A DNA stretch of 41,126 nucleotides, taken from positions 1-41,126 of the forward strand of contig DKND01000007.1 of the NCBI GenBank assembly GCA_002470605.1, in the 5' to 3' direction. Positions 19,834 to 28,169 of this stretch are shown here, one piece after another; position 1 is the first letter of the stretch, and every line of letters begins with the position of its first letter. Made by a program: the position numbers and the translations under genes. The notes under the pieces are model-generated. The model ran no database searches, was not told the DNA's origin, and saw only the letters and a list, made by a program, of their open reading frames with translations. Source of the stretch: Opitutia bacterium UBA7397 (GTDB lineage: Bacteria; Verrucomicrobiota; Verrucomicrobiia; Opitutales; UBA953).

Positions 19834-19864
19834 AAAAAAGGGCCGAGCCCGGAGGCTCGACCCT
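19834..19864 (-). terminator. Rho-independent terminator of glnN
   Basis: Eleven-base-pair stem with one G-U pair (19839-19849 with 19854-19864) and a 4-nt loop. On the minus strand it is followed by six T (19834-19839). It lies 25 nt after the glutamine synthetase stop and is convergent with the rpsU terminator. Confidence 0.9.
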
Positions 19865-19889
19865 TTCGTAAGACCAAGCCAATGCAGGC

Positions 19890-22046
19890 TTAGCGGATGA
19901 ACAAGAGCTCTTGGTAGGACGGTAAGGGCCAATGTTCGTCGGCCACGATTTCCTCGAGGGCGTCAGCCGCGGCACGAACCTTCAACATGGCAGGGAGAAC
20001 CTTATCGCAAGAGTGCTTGGCCTGGGCATGCGTATCGGACTTCGTCACTTCACGGGCAGCATCAAGTGCTCCCAGAGCGTCGTGTAGTTCGTCAGCAAGC
20101 CCAATCACCTCTTTGCGCAACTTGCCTCCAGATTTGGTCTTTTCCACGGGCGTCAGGTCGGCGGCGAACTTAAGCGCTGCCGGCAAAAGCAGCGTCCGTC
20201 CGATCTCGGAGACGAGCTTCGATTCCGTATTCACCGTGAGCACATAGGAGTGGGTGTAGATTTCCTCGCGAGATTCGAGCTCAGCCTTGCTGAGCACACC
20301 TTGACGCTCGAAGACATCCACCGTTGATTTAGCAACGATTTCAGGGAGAGCGTCCGGGGTCGTACGAAGGTTCTTGAGACCGCGCTTAGCAGCCTCTTTG
20401 TGCCACTCTTCCGAATAGCCGTTACCGTTGAAGATAATGCGACCATGCTTGGTCAGGATTTCCTTGAGGACGGATTGGAGAGCGGCGTTGAAGTTACTAT
20501 TCTTCTTTAGGGCTACTGCCAATTCGTCAGCTAACTTATCCAGCGAATCAGCCATGATCGTATTGAGGACGGTCAATGGGCCGGCGACGGAGAAGGAGGA
20601 ACCGACGGCGCGGAATTCGAACTTATTACCCGTAAAGGCAAAAGGACTCGTCCGATTACGGTCACCAGCATCCTTCGGCAAGACAGGCAAGGTATCGACG
20701 CCCAAGGTCATGTGACCGCCCTTACGCGAAGAAGAGGCAGAGCCGCTCTTCTTCACTTGCTCGATGACTTCATTGAGCATGTCGCCCAAGTAAATCGAGA
20801 TAATGGCCGGAGGGGCTTCATTGGCACCCAGACGGTGGTCATTGCCAGCGGAAGCTACCGAAGCACGGAGCAAGCCCTGGTGCAGATCAACCGCGCGGAC
20901 GACAGCGGTACAGAAAGTAAGGAACTGGGCGTTGTCGTGCGGGTCGTTGCCCGGCTCGAGCAGATTGCCCACGCCTGCACCACCGATGGACCAGTTGACG
21001 TGCTTGCCGGAACCGTTGACGCCGGCGAAAGGCTTTTCAGCCAAGAGGCAGACGAAACCATGCTGAGCAGCGACCCGCTTCAAGAGCGTCATCGTGAGCA
21101 TCTGGTGATCGTGTGCAACGTTCGCAGATTCGTAAATCGGAGCTACTTCGAATTGCGCTGGGGCGACTTCGTTGTGGCGAGTCTTGATAGGGATACCCAG
21201 TTTGAAGCACTCGCGCTCGGTCTCCATCATGCAAGCGAGGACGCGATCAGGGATGGTGCCGAAGTATTGGTCTTCGAACTCTTGACCCTTGGCAGGCTTC
21301 GCACCGAAGAGGGCGCGGCCACAGGTGTAAATATCAGGACGGAGGTGGTAGAGACGGGAATCAATTAGGAAGTACTCCTGCTCCGGACCGCATGAGGCGC
21401 TGATGAAGCCGTGTTTCTTGCCAAAAAGAGCGAGAACTCGGGTCGCAGCTTTGTTGACGGCAGCCATGGAGCGAAGCAACGGGGTCTTCTTGTCGAGGGC
21501 CTCACCCTTCCACGATACGAACACCGTAGGGATGCAGAGCGTCGAACCATTCTCGCTATCGAAGATGTAAGCGGGGGAAGTGACGTCCCAAGCCGTGTAA
21601 CCACGGGCTTCGAAGGTTGAGCGCAGGCCACCGTTCGGGAAGGAGGATGCGTCAGGCTCGGCTTGCACGAGTGCCTTGCCGGAGAACTGGGCGAGCGTAC
21701 CCGCTCCGTTTGGCTCAAAGAAAGTATCGTGCTTCTCTGCCGTCGAACCCGTGAGCGGGTAGAAGACGTGGGCGTAGTGAGTCGCCCCACGCTCAAGGGC
21801 CCAATCCTTAATAGCCGCCGCGACGATGTCTGCGGAAGCACCATCGAGCTTGGTACCGGACTCGATATTGGCCTTAAGAGACTTGAAGACATCCTTCGGC
21901 AGGCGCTTCTCCATCTTCTCTAAAGAGAAAACGTTCTGACCGAAGATGACATCGATCTTCTCGTTGCGGAAGTCGAAGGTGCCCTTCAGGCGAGGCTGGG
22001 AGGCGATCGCCGAGATGGCGGCGCGGCGTGCTGGGTTTGTGCTCAT
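19890..22046 (-). CDS. glnN: Type III glutamine synthetase
   Basis: Catalyses ATP-dependent synthesis of glutamine from glutamate and ammonium. At 718 aa it has the length of the GSIII (GlnN) class rather than the 440-470 aa of GSI. Recognisable segments include CGPEQEYFLID (glutamate-binding region), IKTRHNEVAPAQFEVAPI, KPFAGVNGSGKHVNWSI, and RNRTSPFAFTGNKFEFRA (ATP/phosphate-binding region), in the family order. The C-terminal helical region ends SYQELLFIR. The upstream gap carries a good sigma-54 promoter match and a sigma-70-like promoter overlapping a palindrome, so nitrogen control at transcription is likely. It is transcribed alone. Confidence 0.95.
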   Translation of the reverse strand: MSTNPARRAAISAIASQPRLKGTFDFRNEKIDVIFGQNVFSLEKMEKRLPKDVFKSLKANIESGTKLDGASADIVAAAIKDWALERGATHYAHVFYPLTGSTAEKHDTFFEPNGAGTLAQFSGKALVQAEPDASSFPNGGLRSTFEARGYTAWDVTSPAYIFDSENGSTLCIPTVFVSWKGEALDKKTPLLRSMAAVNKAATRVLALFGKKHGFISASCGPEQEYFLIDSRLYHLRPDIYTCGRALFGAKPAKGQEFEDQYFGTIPDRVLACMMETERECFKLGIPIKTRHNEVAPAQFEVAPIYESANVAHDHQMLTMTLLKRVAAQHGFVCLLAEKPFAGVNGSGKHVNWSIGGAGVGNLLEPGNDPHDNAQFLTFCTAVVRAVDLHQGLLRASVASAGNDHRLGANEAPPAIISIYLGDMLNEVIEQVKKSGSASSSRKGGHMTLGVDTLPVLPKDAGDRNRTSPFAFTGNKFEFRAVGSSFSVAGPLTVLNTIMADSLDKLADELAVALKKNSNFNAALQSVLKEILTKHGRIIFNGNGYSEEWHKEAAKRGLKNLRTTPDALPEIVAKSTVDVFERQGVLSKAELESREEIYTHSYVLTVNTESKLVSEIGRTLLLPAALKFAADLTPVEKTKSGGKLRKEVIGLADELHDALGALDAAREVTKSDTHAQAKHSCDKVLPAMLKVRAAADALEEIVADEHWPLPSYQELLFIR

Positions 22047-22092
22047 TTTGGATTGGGGGATTGATGAAAATTAGACTTTAGCACCTCTTGAA

Positions 22093-22109
22093 AAGCACCC
22101 TGCGTGCCA
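22093..22109 (-). promoter_or_regulatory. Sigma-54 (-24/-12) promoter of glnN
   Basis: The minus strand reads TGGCACGCAGGGTGCTT, against the RpoN consensus TGGCACGnnnnTTGCw. The invariant GG and GC are present with the required 10-nt spacing; one position differs (G for T before TGC). The transcript would begin near 22084, giving a leader of about 38 nt before the ATG at 22046. Sigma-54 control of glutamine synthetase is well known in other bacteria. Confidence 0.7.
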
Positions 22110-22141
22110 CGCTTCAATAGGTAACAATTAACAGGCTAAGT

Positions 22142-22159
22142 ATGCCTAATTTTAGGCAT
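22142..22159. promoter_or_regulatory. 18-bp palindrome, candidate operator upstream of glnN
   Basis: ATGCCTAA-tt-TTAGGCAT has perfect 8-bp arms with a 2-nt centre. It covers the -10 box of the sigma-70-like promoter and lies about 65 bp upstream of the sigma-54 start. A bound dimeric regulator could repress one promoter and activate the other. It has no T-run, so it is unlikely to be a terminator for the gene ending at 22190. Confidence 0.55.
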
Positions 22160-22178
22160 TAAGTTTAAATTTGGTCAA
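22149..22178 (-). promoter_or_regulatory. Sigma-70-like promoter upstream of glnN
   Basis: TTGACC (22173-22178), an 18-nt spacer and TAAAAT (22149-22154) on the minus strand, each one base from consensus. The expected start is near 22142, giving a leader of about 96 nt that runs through the sigma-54 site. Confidence 0.55.
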
Positions 22179-22189
22179 TTTGGCGATGC

Positions 22190-23197
22190 CTACTTCACAG
22201 CATACACAATTCTCGCGAAATAGGCCGTATCAAGGGAGGCCTGGGTAGGCAAGGGTCGCCCCCTGAAATCGTTGGATAGCCCTATTTTAAGGGAAAGAGG
22301 CCCCTCTCGGCGCATGATGTTAAGAGAGGATTCGTGGCGGATGTAGTAATTCGCCGAATCACTGAACGAAGGAACGACGGAAATTGAGGAATCCAAGGCC
22401 GCCCAGCCTAACTCTCGATGAAGAATCAGGCCCAAGTCAGCCGACGGGGTCGAGAGGCTCGGCTGCCCGGCGATCGAATAATTCTCGTAACGATGGGCGA
22501 GTCCCAAGCGGGCATCCAATTTGCCGGAGGCATCCGTGAATAGACGCAATCCGATACCGCCCGCATTAACCGATAATAAATCTACCATCCGCGCCTTGTC
22601 GTACCCGGTGTCGGTTCGCACATACCAAAAGACAACCCCGGTGGGATTAGTCTCATAAGACAAATTAACGTGTAGATCATTGGCGGAGGTCTGATTTCCC
22701 GATTTAGCCTGGGTGGCCCGGACGCTTCCAATGATCGTATCCTGCGGAGTGATTCCCTTGGCGAGAAAGCCGGCACTGATCCCAGATCCTTCCGTCACTC
22801 CTGAACGCCCGGATAAATCAAGGTCAGCCAGCATCGTCCATTTGCGGGCGTTGACGATATCTGCGGGCCGGGCATTGGCATCTCGCCAAAGTTCCAAGCG
22901 GGCATCGAACGGGAGCGTTTCAGCTCCGCCCGTGCTCGCTGCTCGCTGGGCGACCACCGAGGCCTTGCCACGCAGCACCGTGCCGCCGCCACTCATGATA
23001 ACCGCGTCGTCCGTATTAAAAGATTCTACCGAAGTAATCGGGATGCGTTGAATCGCCGCTCCCAACTTAGGTACGACGACTTCCATGAATCCGCCAGCGA
23101 CTCGCTCGATCTTGCCGTGCAAGAAGGTGCCATCCGTCAGCGTGACGGTATCGGCCCAAAGGCCGAACGGGAGAAGTAGTAAAAACGTTAACCGCAT
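22190..23197 (-). CDS. DUF481-like (YdiY-type) outer-membrane protein
   Basis: 335 aa. A signal peptide (MRLTFLLLLPFGLWA) is followed by a small N-terminal domain with the repeated-strand pattern TVTLTDGTFLHGKIERVAGG, then a segment of beta strands resembling DUF481 outer-membrane barrels. The protein ends in aromatic residues (AYFARIVYAVK), as barrels often do. The family assignment is by general likeness and the function is unknown. The ATG at 23197 is chosen because it gives the signal peptide; the open frame extends 94 codons upstream across the divergent hemY start. Confidence 0.75.
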   Translation of the reverse strand: MRLTFLLLLPFGLWADTVTLTDGTFLHGKIERVAGGFMEVVVPKLGAAIQRIPITSVESFNTDDAVIMSGGGTVLRGKASVVAQRAASTGGAETLPFDARLELWRDANARPADIVNARKWTMLADLDLSGRSGVTEGSGISAGFLAKGITPQDTIIGSVRATQAKSGNQTSANDLHVNLSYETNPTGVVFWYVRTDTGYDKARMVDLLSVNAGGIGLRLFTDASGKLDARLGLAHRYENYSIAGQPSLSTPSADLGLILHRELGWAALDSSISVVPSFSDSANYYIRHESSLNIMRREGPLSLKIGLSNDFRGRPLPTQASLDTAYFARIVYAVK

Positions 23198-23207
23198 AAC
23201 ATCCACT

Positions 23208-23237
23208 ATGACATGACGAAAGACCGAGGGTTGCCAA
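23208..23237 (-). promoter_or_regulatory. Weak promoter for the DUF481-like gene
   Basis: TTGGCA (23232-23237), an 18-nt spacer and TGTCAT (23208-23213). If used, transcription would begin about 4 nt before the ATG at 23197, giving an almost leaderless mRNA. Confidence 0.3.
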
Positions 23238-23266
23238 TCCCCAGATTTGAGCTGATGGTGATTTCC

Positions 23267-24610
23267 ATGGAACTCGATGCGATCATCCTTGGTGCCGGCC
23301 CGGCGGGTCTCGCGGTGGCCCATCGAATGGTCCGCGCCGGGGCCAAGGTTAAGGTGATTGAACCCTCGCACCGTTGCGGCGGAGCCATTCGTACGATAAA
23401 AGAAGCTGGGTGGCTGGTGGAGACAGGCCCCAATACGCTGCAGCTCGAAGGGGAAGCCGACCGGACCTTGCTCCGACAATACGGATTAGACGGGTGCCTG
23501 CAGGAGGCTGACCCACACTCAGCTCAACGTTTCATTTACGCCCATGGACAATTGCACGGACTCAAGGCCAGTCCATTAAGTTTAATTAAATCGAACCTGC
23601 TAAGCTGGAGCGGAAAACTTAGATTGCTCTCAGAAATATTTCGCTTTCGTGGCGGATATGAAGGTGAAACGGTTTACGCCTTCGCGGCACGTCGCTTCGG
23701 CGCAGAAGCCGCCCAGCTGCTCATGGACCCCGTGGTCTCGGGCGTTCATGCGGGCGACCCCCATCGCCTGGTCATGCAGAACTGTTTTCCAAGTGTCCAT
23801 GCGCTCGAGGAAAAGCACCGCTCTGTCATTCTGGGTTTGATTAAAAATAAAGGCCCCGCACGTCGTATCGTCGGCTTCCCCGACGGCATGCAACAACTGG
23901 CCGACGCGATGGCCACGCCCCTAAGAAGCGGCGAACTCGAACTTAATTCAATGGCCACCTTGATTCGTCGTGACAGCCAGGGATGGAATGTCGCGTGGCG
24001 CAATGCCGAGGGAATCGAAAACGGGGCACGCGCCCGCCAGATTGTGGTCACCGTGCCGCACTGGCAATGGCCCTCCCTACCCTTTGACGAAAGCTTACGA
24101 CCATCATTCCGTGAATGGGAGCGAACCGAAGCCCCGCCTGTCACCGTGATTGTTCGCGGTTACGACCAGACGGCCATTCGGCATCCGCTTGATGGGTTCG
24201 GCTATTTAACTCCTGGCAGCGAAAATCGTAATGTCTTGGGATGCCTTTTCCCGACCTCCGTCTTGCCGCAACGCGCACCAGCAGGGAAAGTCTTGTTGTG
24301 CTGCTTCATCGGCGGAGCGCGCCATCCGGCCCTTGCCCGCAAGAGCGACGAGGAATTGCGAGCCATCGTAGATGGCGAACTTGCGGAAACACTCGGCGCA
24401 TCGGGTGCTCCCGAAAAAGAATGGATTCAACGCTGGGATCGGGCGATCCCACAATATGGCGCAGATCAAACCCGTCGAGAAGCCGCGTTGGACCAAGCAG
24501 AATCCGCTCACCCGGGATTACATTTCCACGGATCATTCCGCGGCGGCGTTGCCTTGATGCAAGTCATCCGGAGCGGCGATGCGCTCGGAGCAAAACTCCT
24601 GACGACTTAG
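23267..24610 (+). CDS. hemY: HemY-like protoporphyrinogen oxidase (FAD-dependent)
   Basis: 447 aa flavoprotein of the amine-oxidase/PPOX family. The dinucleotide-binding motif is ILGAGPAGLAVAHRM (GxGxxG at residues 9-14), followed by the CGGAIRT segment. A C-terminal FAD-contacting region is around GLHFHGSFRGGVALMQVIRSG. The layout fits oxygen-dependent protoporphyrinogen oxidase, the penultimate step of haem synthesis via protoporphyrin. No other haem gene is nearby, so a different amine-oxidase-type substrate is possible. The start may instead be the ATG at 23255. It is divergent from the DUF481-like gene and ends against the MFS gene. Confidence 0.8.
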   Translation: MELDAIILGAGPAGLAVAHRMVRAGAKVKVIEPSHRCGGAIRTIKEAGWLVETGPNTLQLEGEADRTLLRQYGLDGCLQEADPHSAQRFIYAHGQLHGLKASPLSLIKSNLLSWSGKLRLLSEIFRFRGGYEGETVYAFAARRFGAEAAQLLMDPVVSGVHAGDPHRLVMQNCFPSVHALEEKHRSVILGLIKNKGPARRIVGFPDGMQQLADAMATPLRSGELELNSMATLIRRDSQGWNVAWRNAEGIENGARARQIVVTVPHWQWPSLPFDESLRPSFREWERTEAPPVTVIVRGYDQTAIRHPLDGFGYLTPGSENRNVLGCLFPTSVLPQRAPAGKVLLCCFIGGARHPALARKSDEELRAIVDGELAETLGASGAPEKEWIQRWDRAIPQYGADQTRREAALDQAESAHPGLHFHGSFRGGVALMQVIRSGDALGAKLLTT

Positions 24611-25966
24611 TTATTTACCGGCGACGACCGGATCGGGCAATTGTCGGATAACCCAAAATGCGGGAATCATCAGAATAGCCGCACCGACATAGACCCAGAA
24701 ATGGTTGCCGAAATGGAAATATAAAAGTGCCGCCGAAATCGGGCCGATGACCCGAGCCAAAGATCCCGCCGAGCGCAGGATACCTAAGTTACGCCCTTGC
24801 TCCGAAGCATCCGAATAAAGCGACACGAGTGCCGAAACACTTGGCAAGATAAGTCCGGTCGCAAAAGAGATCAGGCCCATGCCCATGAAGAAGATCGGTT
24901 TGGCCCAACCCGGAAGAGCGCCGCCGGCCGTCAAGGGCGTCGGGATGATGGCCACGATGATGAAGGCCAAAGCCGCGATCGAAAAACCAAACATGACCAC
25001 CTTGCGCTGACCAATCCGCCCCACGACTCGACGGGAGAGACCTTGAGCTAAAACAAGACTCACGCCGTTAAACAAAAAGAGCATGGCGTTATCGCGCGGG
25101 CTATAGGCAAAAAGGGCCAACGTGAGGAATACGATCGTATTCTCCATGCCGGTGAAACCGATCTGGTAGATAAGGTTGGCCAGCGAAGTCCGGCGCACCT
25201 CGGAAGATTTGACGTTTGCCAGGTCGAAAATGGACGGCCGAATCGCATCTTTCTTAGCTCGATTCGCAACGGCTAACGTCTCAGGGAAGAAGGCAAGGAC
25301 CAGCAAGAAGTTCGCTGCTGCCATACAGGCCGCGATCAGGGCGGGCTTAGAGAATAAGTTTAACCCAAAGGCATAATCCGTCGCGACGTGAACGATTCCT
25401 TTCGTCTCGGGCGCCGTAAGCCCACCGATGATCGGTCCGCAAAGGAAGCCCATTCCAATGGCGATGCCGACTACGGCCATGCCCTTCGTACGCTCTTTCT
25501 CGCTCGTGATGTCAGCGGCGGCGGCGCTGGCCACCGCAATATTCCCTGCCATCATTCCGCAAATGAGCCGGGTCAAGACGACCAGCCAGAAGTGGGCAGC
25601 AAAAATCCATAGACCATAGGAAAGTGCGCTACCGAACAGCGTAACGGTCAGGATTGTCCGTCGACCGAAGCGATCGGAAAGCGAACCCCAAATCGGCGAG
25701 AAGACGAATTGAAGCAGAGAGTACAGCGTACTCAATAACCCACCGAAAAGAACTGTCTTCTTGAAGACCGTATCTCCTCCCATCCATTCCGCCGCCGAAC
25801 TGAGCCAGCCGATCAACGTACCCGCCGAACCTTCCGTCTGAATATAATGCTCCAGTAAGTGCGGAAAGAGAGGAATGATAATGCTGAAGCCGACGATATC
25901 CATGAATACCGTGAGGAAGATTAACCCAAGGACTCGACGCTGGGGCTGCATGGCAGGGGCTGACAT
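24611..25966 (-). CDS. Major facilitator superfamily (Tet-like DHA1) transporter
   Basis: 451 aa with about 12 hydrophobic spans. The first begins LGLIFLTVFMDIVGFSIIIPLFP. The loop 2-3 signature is present as GSLSDRFGRRTILT, and a central hydrophilic loop (FFPETLAVANRAKK to about RRTSLANL) separates the two halves. It resembles TetA-type drug/proton antiporters, but the substrate cannot be deduced. ATG at 25966 is used; a second ATG lies five codons later. The stop abuts the hemY stop, so the two genes are convergent. Confidence 0.85.
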   Translation of the reverse strand: MSAPAMQPQRRVLGLIFLTVFMDIVGFSIIIPLFPHLLEHYIQTEGSAGTLIGWLSSAAEWMGGDTVFKKTVLFGGLLSTLYSLLQFVFSPIWGSLSDRFGRRTILTVTLFGSALSYGLWIFAAHFWLVVLTRLICGMMAGNIAVASAAAADITSEKERTKGMAVVGIAIGMGFLCGPIIGGLTAPETKGIVHVATDYAFGLNLFSKPALIAACMAAANFLLVLAFFPETLAVANRAKKDAIRPSIFDLANVKSSEVRRTSLANLIYQIGFTGMENTIVFLTLALFAYSPRDNAMLFLFNGVSLVLAQGLSRRVVGRIGQRKVVMFGFSIAALAFIIVAIIPTPLTAGGALPGWAKPIFFMGMGLISFATGLILPSVSALVSLYSDASEQGRNLGILRSAGSLARVIGPISAALLYFHFGNHFWVYVGAAILMIPAFWVIRQLPDPVVAGK

Positions 25967-26014
25967 GCAGGCGAAGATGGAGCCGTTTTGCCCTATCGCA
26001 AACAAAACAGCGGC

Positions 26015-26042
26015 TTGCGGTGTAGGAAAAATCCGAGATAAT
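26015..26042 (+). promoter_or_regulatory. Promoter of the DUF362-like gene, probably leaderless
   Basis: TTGCGG (26015-26020), a 16-nt spacer and GATAAT (26037-26042, one base from consensus). The expected start point, about 7 nt past the -10, falls on or next to the A of the ATG at 26049. Confidence 0.55.
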
Positions 26043-26048
26043 GTCAGA

Positions 26049-27053
26049 ATGCGTCGAACTTTCACCACGCTCCTGCTGCTCTGCCTAGGGCTTAGGGAGT
26101 CCATCGCGGCCACTGACCCCAAACTACTGCTCATCGAACAGACGTTATCGGGCTTCAGCGACCATGAGTATGCCACCGCCGTTGAACGCACCCTAGGAGA
26201 ATACGAATTCCGGATCGGGTTAAACCTACACCCAAGCCTACTCAAAAAGTGCGGTCTTAAGGTCTCCTCAGATTCTGGCATCGGGCTGGCTACCCCGAAG
26301 CCACTCGTCAGAGCCTTAACCACCGCCCTGATGAAACGCGGCTTCAATCAGAAGGCCATTATCGTATGCGATGCACGCCAAGAGAGCTTGCGCCAAGCCG
26401 GATTTCTCCCCGCCCTTTCGACCGGCGAACAAGACTTTGAGGGCTTCCCTGTCGCGGCCTGGGAGCAGCTCGCCCCAGGCTGGGCCAGCGATAAAAGTCT
26501 GCGCTACGAGAATCAAGTCCTGCCCCGTCAAGGCTCCCAAAACGTCCCTTGGGGAGACCCTCGCGTAAGCATTTTACCTAAAACTCTTATCGATGAGGTC
26601 GATTTCTGGATCAACCTCCCCGTACTGAGCGACGGCAAGGCGTTGGGCGTGCACGGCGCGATAGCATCGGCCTCGATTGGCAACATCGCTAACGGCGAAC
26701 GCTTCCTCGATAATCCCTATAACGCCTCCAAGGCCGCGGTCGAAGTCTGCGCAATTCCTAAGCTGGCGAATAAGAACGTGCTTACCATCCTGTCGCTCGA
26801 ACGCTTCCAAGTCTTAGGCGGACCTAACTTTGACGCGAGTTGGTGCCGCTCCGAAAAATCCCTGCTGACGAGCGCTAACCCAGTAATTGTCGATTTCGTT
26901 GGCCTGCAAAAAATTAATTCTGGGCGCACCGCAAGCAACGTGGCCGCCATCCACCCGGAACCGCCCATCTTTAATGCGGCGAACGCGGGTGAAATTCACC
27001 TCGGAACCTGTCGGCCAGCCGATATCACTCTCGTACGACTGCCAGCACCCTGA
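26049..27053 (+). CDS. DUF362-like secreted protein
   Basis: 334 aa with a signal peptide (MRRTFTTLLLLCLGLRESIA). The body resembles the DUF362 family. It has a segment like its conserved N-terminal part (RIGLNLHPSLLKK, then LATPKPLVRALTTALMKRGF and AIIVCD). A second segment, VDFWINLPVLSDGKALGVHGAIASASIGNI, recalls the family's inlPvlk...gvtgalKN pattern. The function is unknown; some family members are annotated as iron-sulphur proteins, but no CxxCxxC cluster motif is seen here. It is divergent from the MFS gene and ends at a bidirectional terminator. Confidence 0.7.
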   Translation: MRRTFTTLLLLCLGLRESIAATDPKLLLIEQTLSGFSDHEYATAVERTLGEYEFRIGLNLHPSLLKKCGLKVSSDSGIGLATPKPLVRALTTALMKRGFNQKAIIVCDARQESLRQAGFLPALSTGEQDFEGFPVAAWEQLAPGWASDKSLRYENQVLPRQGSQNVPWGDPRVSILPKTLIDEVDFWINLPVLSDGKALGVHGAIASASIGNIANGERFLDNPYNASKAAVEVCAIPKLANKNVLTILSLERFQVLGGPNFDASWCRSEKSLLTSANPVIVDFVGLQKINSGRTASNVAAIHPEPPIFNAANAGEIHLGTCRPADITLVRLPAP

Positions 27054-27068
27054 GGCTTCAATTACCGT

Positions 27069-27108
27069 GCATGAAAAGAGCGCATCTCCGGATGCGCCCT
27101 TTTCATGC
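27069..27108. terminator. Bidirectional terminator between the DUF362-like gene and mdh
   Basis: A 17-bp stem with one A/C mismatch: gcatgaaaag-a-gcgcatc pairs with gatgcgc-c-cttttcatgc around a 4-nt tccg loop. The core stem is followed by TTTT in both directions, serving the plus-strand gene ending at 27053 and mdh ending at 27121. Confidence 0.88.
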
Positions 27109-27120
27109 ATCGAGAACGGC

Positions 27121-28122
27121 TTAGAGCTTTAAGCCCAAAGCCTCGGAAGCGGTGGCCCGCTCTTCGAGAAGTTCTTTTTCGGTGATACCAATCTTTTCTC
27201 GTGAAAAGGCATCGACCGGAAGCCCTTGGACGATTTCCCACGAGCCATCAGCCTTAGTCCTGATAGGATATCCAAAGATTATCCCAGGAGAAATACCGTA
27301 ATCGCCCTTTGAGAGCACGGCGACGGCATGCCACTCGCCGGCGGCGGTAGGCACATGCAAGTTACGCAACGTGTCCAAGGCTGCATTAGCGGCCGAAGCA
27401 GCGGAGGAAGCACCGCGGGCCTTGATCACCGCAGCTCCGCGCTTTTGTACGTCAGGAATAAAGACTTCCTTTAACCAAGCATGATCCGTGATGACGGCCG
27501 TCGCAGGCTTGCCGGCAATCGTGGCATTCGTGAAGTCAGGATACTGGGTCGAAGAATGATTCCCCCAGATGGCGACATTCTTGACCACGGAATTATGCAC
27601 TCCGGCCTTGGCGGCTAATTGTGATTTCGCGCGATTTTCGTCGAGACGTGTCATCGCAAAGAAATTCTCGGTCGGGAGACTGGCGGCGGCGCGTAAAGCA
27701 ATCAGGCAATTCGTATTGCACGGATTACCAACGACCAAGACCTTGACGGTCTTCTTTGCACTACGGGCGATGGCCTGCCCTTGGCCGATGAAAATCTTGC
27801 CGTTAATGCCAAGGAGATCCTTGCGCTCCATGCCTTCCTTGCGCGGCACCGCTCCAATCAAGAGACACCAGTCGGCATCTTTGAAACCCTCGTCGAGATC
27901 GCCGGTGGCTACCACGTCAGCCAACAAGGGGAACGCACAGTCTTGTAATTCCATCACTACGCCAGCGAGCGCGTTAAGCCCTGGGCCAACCTCGATGAGA
28001 TTAAGCGCCACAGGCTGGTCGGGTCCAAAAACCGCGCCAGAGGCCAAGCGAAAGATCGCAGCGTAACCAATGTTGCCGGCGGCGCCAGTAACCGCCACGC
28101 GTATAGGAGTCTTAGATGCCAT
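27121..28122 (-). CDS. mdh: Malate dehydrogenase (NAD-dependent)
   Basis: TCA-cycle enzyme that interconverts malate and oxaloacetate, 333 aa. The NAD-binding glycine motif GAAGNIGY is at 13-20. Substrate-binding arginines lie in PRKEGMERKDLL (about 93-104) and RLDENRAKSQLA. The catalytic His is in WGNHSSTQYPD. This is the cytosolic-type (MDH2 class) family rather than the LDH-like one. It is the last gene of the dnaX-yfcE-hrpB-exonuclease group and ends at the bidirectional terminator. Confidence 0.95.
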   Translation of the reverse strand: MASKTPIRVAVTGAAGNIGYAAIFRLASGAVFGPDQPVALNLIEVGPGLNALAGVVMELQDCAFPLLADVVATGDLDEGFKDADWCLLIGAVPRKEGMERKDLLGINGKIFIGQGQAIARSAKKTVKVLVVGNPCNTNCLIALRAAASLPTENFFAMTRLDENRAKSQLAAKAGVHNSVVKNVAIWGNHSSTQYPDFTNATIAGKPATAVITDHAWLKEVFIPDVQKRGAAVIKARGASSAASAANAALDTLRNLHVPTAAGEWHAVAVLSKGDYGISPGIIFGYPIRTKADGSWEIVQGLPVDAFSREKIGITEKELLEERATASEALGLKL

Positions 28123-28169
28123 AGAGTGGGGCTATCAAGTAAGGCAAAACCCTCCAAGTGAAGCGGAAA

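Noticed and set aside
20712..21368. 218-codon open frame on the plus strand
   Set aside because: Antisense to glnN in a frame mirroring its codon pattern.
22142..22159. Palindrome as a terminator of the DUF481-like gene
   Set aside because: The stem is AT-rich with a 2-nt centre and no T-run follows on either strand, so an operator is more likely.
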